From the NCBI RefSeq assembly GCF_009906855.1, contig NZ_CP047650.1, positions 186,001 through 250,000 of the forward strand: a DNA stretch of 64,000 nucleotides, written 5' to 3'. The first letter of the stretch is position 1, and each line of letters opens with the position of its first letter. The stretch is from Xylophilus rhododendri (lineage in GTDB: Bacteria; Pseudomonadota; Gammaproteobacteria; Burkholderiales; Burkholderiaceae_C). The notes beneath the pieces were generated by a model. The model was not told the DNA's origin and searched no databases. It saw only the letters and a program-made list of their open reading frames with translations. Below are positions 62,108-64,000 of this stretch, piece by piece. Position numbers and translations under genes: made by a program.

Positions 62108-63085
62108 ATGCAAGGTTTCCTGCGACGCCTGGGCGCCGCCGCCTGCGCCCTGGCCTGCGCCAGCGGCTTCGCCCAGCCCGGCGCGCCCTATCCGAACAAG
62201 CCCATCACACTCGTCGTGCCGCAGTCCCCCGGCTCGGTGGCCGACATCATGGCGCGCCTGGTCGGCAAGTCGCTCGGCGACATCCTGGGCCAGCCGGTGG
62301 TGGTCGAGAACCGCTCCGGCGCCAGCGGCATCATCGGCGCCCAGGCCGTGGCCCGGGCCAGGCCCGATGGCTACACGCTGCTGGTCGGCTCGGTGAGCAC
62401 CCACGGCCTGCTGTCAGGCACCGAGAAGAACCTGGCCTACGACCCGGTGAAGGACTTCGCCGCCGTCGCGCAGATCAACGATTCGCCGCTGGTGCTGGTG
62501 GTCCATCCGGCGCTCGGCGTGAAGTCGCTGCGCGAGTTCGTGGGCCTGGCCCGCAGCCGTCCCGGGCAGCTGTCGTACGCGTCGACCGGCAACGGCAGCG
62601 GCTCGCGATTCACGGTGGAGCTGCTGCGGCTGCAGGAGAGGCTCGACATGATCCACGTGCCCTACCGCAGCCCCATGGAAGCCGTGCGGGCGGTGGTGGC
62701 GGGCGAGGCCAGCATCGCCTCGCCCTCCATTCCCAGCGCGCCCGACCTGATCCGCGCCGGCCGCCTGCAGGCCCTGGCCGTCACCGGCGACAGCCGCTCG
62801 CCCCTGCTGCCCGAGGTTCCCACCACGGCCGAGGCCGGCTACCCCGGCGTGGTCTTCACCAGCTGGACCGGATTGTTCGCGCCGGCCGGCACGCCCCGCG
62901 CCATCGTCCTGCAGCTCAACCAGGCGGTGAAGCTGGCCCTGGCGCGGCCGGAAACGGTCAAGGGCATCGTCGACAGCGGTGCCAGCCCGGTGGTGCGTTC
63001 GCCCGAGGCCTTCGGCGCCTTCGTGCGCGGCGAGGTCTTCAAATGGACCCAGGCGGCCCGGGATGCAGGCATTGCCGCCGAATGA
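62108..63085 (+). CDS. Tripartite tricarboxylate transporter substrate-binding protein (Bug/TctC family)
   Basis: 325 residues. Signal peptide to about 22 (ASGFAQ), then YPNKPITLVVPQSPGS, VVVENRSGASGIIGA, RPDGYTLLVGS, STGNGSGSRFTVELL, HVPYRSPMEAVRAV and PEVPTTAEAGYPGVVF, the standard Bug landmarks. It sits between the RraA-like gene and a GntR regulator whose start overlaps its end by 23 bases, so the three form one transcript. The ligand is probably the substrate, or a precursor of the substrate, of the RraA-like enzyme. Confidence 0.95.
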   Translation: MQGFLRRLGAAACALACASGFAQPGAPYPNKPITLVVPQSPGSVADIMARLVGKSLGDILGQPVVVENRSGASGIIGAQAVARARPDGYTLLVGSVSTHGLLSGTEKNLAYDPVKDFAAVAQINDSPLVLVVHPALGVKSLREFVGLARSRPGQLSYASTGNGSGSRFTVELLRLQERLDMIHVPYRSPMEAVRAVVAGEASIASPSIPSAPDLIRAGRLQALAVTGDSRSPLLPEVPTTAEAGYPGVVFTSWTGLFAPAGTPRAIVLQLNQAVKLALARPETVKGIVDSGASPVVRSPEAFGAFVRGEVFKWTQAARDAGIAAE

Positions 63086-63797
63086 GGCCGCGGCCGCGCG
63101 CCGGCCGGCCATCGACGTCTACGCCAGGCTGCGCCGGAGCATCATCCTGGGCGAGTTCGCGCCCGGCGTGCAGCTGAAGGAACAGGCACTGGCCGCCCAG
63201 ATGCAGGTCAGCCGCTCGCCGATCCGCGTGGCCTTCAGGCGCCTGGAGGAAGACGGCCTGGTGAGCAGCGAGCCCAACCGAGGCGTCTTCGTCGCCACCT
63301 GGGCCGACCAGGACAGCGACGAAGTCTTCGACCTGCGGGCGGTGGTCGAATCCCACGCGGCGGGCCTGGCCGCCCGCCGCCGCCAGCCCGAGCACCTGCG
63401 CCGCCTGCACCAGCTGAACGAAACCATGGCCCACTTGATCGTGGCGCGGCCGGAAGACTTCCTGCACCGACTGCAGCAGGTCAACGCCGAGTTCCACCAG
63501 GTCGTGCTGCAGGCCGCCGCCTCGCCGCGCCTCACGCAATTCGTGGCCAGCCTGATGGCGGTGCACCGCGTCATCGGCGCCTTCTACTACTACACCGACC
63601 AGCAGCTGGCCGACAGCCTGGCCGACCACCGCCAGCTGCTGCGCGCCATCGAGCGGCGCGATCCGGCCCTGGCGCGCGCGGTGCTCGAAGGCCATATCCG
63701 CGGCACGGCCGAGCGCCTGAAAGTGCAGCGGCAGGATCTCCGTCCGGTAAATTTTTCGCAGACAAACGAGAATCACTCGCATCCTGTGCCAGAATAG
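63063..63797 (+). CDS. GntR-family transcriptional regulator (FadR/FCD type)
   Basis: 244 residues from the ATG at 63063 inside the end of the Bug gene. The winged HTH contains EQALAAQMQVSRSPIRVAFR; the FCD domain has FDLRAVVESHAAGLAARR and a His-containing helix EFHQVVLQAAAS. Unlike the regulator at 2.1-2.8 kb it is downstream of and co-directional with its probable targets. It likely controls the RraA-like/Bug operon in response to its substrate. Confidence 0.92.
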   Translation: MQALPPNEAAAARRPAIDVYARLRRSIILGEFAPGVQLKEQALAAQMQVSRSPIRVAFRRLEEDGLVSSEPNRGVFVATWADQDSDEVFDLRAVVESHAAGLAARRRQPEHLRRLHQLNETMAHLIVARPEDFLHRLQQVNAEFHQVVLQAAASPRLTQFVASLMAVHRVIGAFYYYTDQQLADSLADHRQLLRAIERRDPALARAVLEGHIRGTAERLKVQRQDLRPVNFSQTNENHSHPVPE

Positions 63798-64000
63798 ATC
63801 CATCGAAGGACGCAGCGCCCGCCGCCAGCTGCCTTCCAACGCTTTCATCGTGGGGCGACCCGAGACATCTGTCTCCAAGGTCGTTTTTGCTAGCCATCGG
63901 TTCGCCGGCCAGCCATGCATTTTTTCCCCACACGCCCCGGCCAGGCCTCGCTGCCCTCTCCAGTCTTCCACTCCTTCTGACTGCGAAACCATGAATCCTG
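63798..64000. other. Intergenic region at the window end
   Basis: No gene is convincing in these 203 bases. An ATG at 63991 with the window ending three codons later may begin the next gene, but this cannot be tested here. Confidence 0.3.

Overview
The window looks like chromosome from a high-GC betaproteobacterium of the order Burkholderiales, most likely family Comamonadaceae. The reasons are its gene content (Bug-type tricarboxylate-transport binding proteins beside RraA-like genes, dapC-pilU-dapE-prmB order, smc-zipA-ligA order, glnD), its codon use, and an IS481-family element. I saw no rRNA, tRNA or CRISPR array. Three orphan genes carry upstream boxes matching the plant-inducible promoter (PIP) consensus TTCGB-N15-TTCGB, which points to a plant-associated relative with an Hrp type III secretion system (Acidovorax- or Xylophilus-like; inference only).

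Layout. 1-2 kb: two paralogous orphan proteins, the first cut by the window edge, the second behind a PIP box. 2-5.6 kb: a divergent GntR regulator and a Bug binding protein/RraA-like/MetE-like catabolic set. 5.7-8.4 kb: glnD. 8.4-9.35 kb: a translationally coupled pair resembling a toxin-antitoxin module with an ADP-ribosyltransferase-like second gene. 9.4-13.1 kb: general L-amino-acid ABC transporter genes (aapM, aapQ, aapJ) split by a 0.6-kb palindrome. 13.2-14.9 kb: def, a Gln-rich repeat protein behind a PIP box, and a small lipoprotein. 15-21.7 kb: ligA (frameshifted), zipA, smc. 21.7-22.9 kb: a third PIP-box orphan gene. 22.9-28.1 kb: a DUF1295 membrane protein, a Cfa-like methyltransferase, glycogen phosphorylase and an SDR. 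28.2-34.8 kb: dapC, pilU-like, dapE, prmB and an ABC-F ATPase.

34.7-40.6 kb is a patchwork accessory region. A 126-bp duplication of the ABC-F 3' end brackets a lower-GC gene for a large multidomain serine protease and a fragment of an erythromycin-esterase-like gene. Next to it is a second large palindrome whose left arm was split by an IS481-family element with a 6-bp target duplication; the right arm preserves the uninterrupted target.

40.7-50.3 kb: a NarL-type regulator, an alpha/beta hydrolase and a four-gene signalling locus (REC-PAS-kinase, a ~1,700-residue Ser/Thr-kinase-like/ATPase/GAF/histidine-kinase protein, a lone receiver and a FixJ-type regulator). 50.4-57 kb: an MFS exporter, a small secreted protein, a membrane dehydrogenase operon (tri-haem cytochrome c, Tat-exported small subunit, GMC flavoprotein) and a small membrane protein. 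57.2-61.2 kb: a NitT/TauT-type ABC transporter translationally coupled to a membrane cytochrome c. 61.4-63.8 kb: a second RraA-like/Bug/GntR set echoing the one at 2-4.5 kb.

Four genes (ligA, the giant kinase, the MFS exporter and the small secreted protein) are each broken by what can be read as loss of one base in a short G or C run. This suggests under-called homopolymers in the assembly rather than four real pseudogenes.
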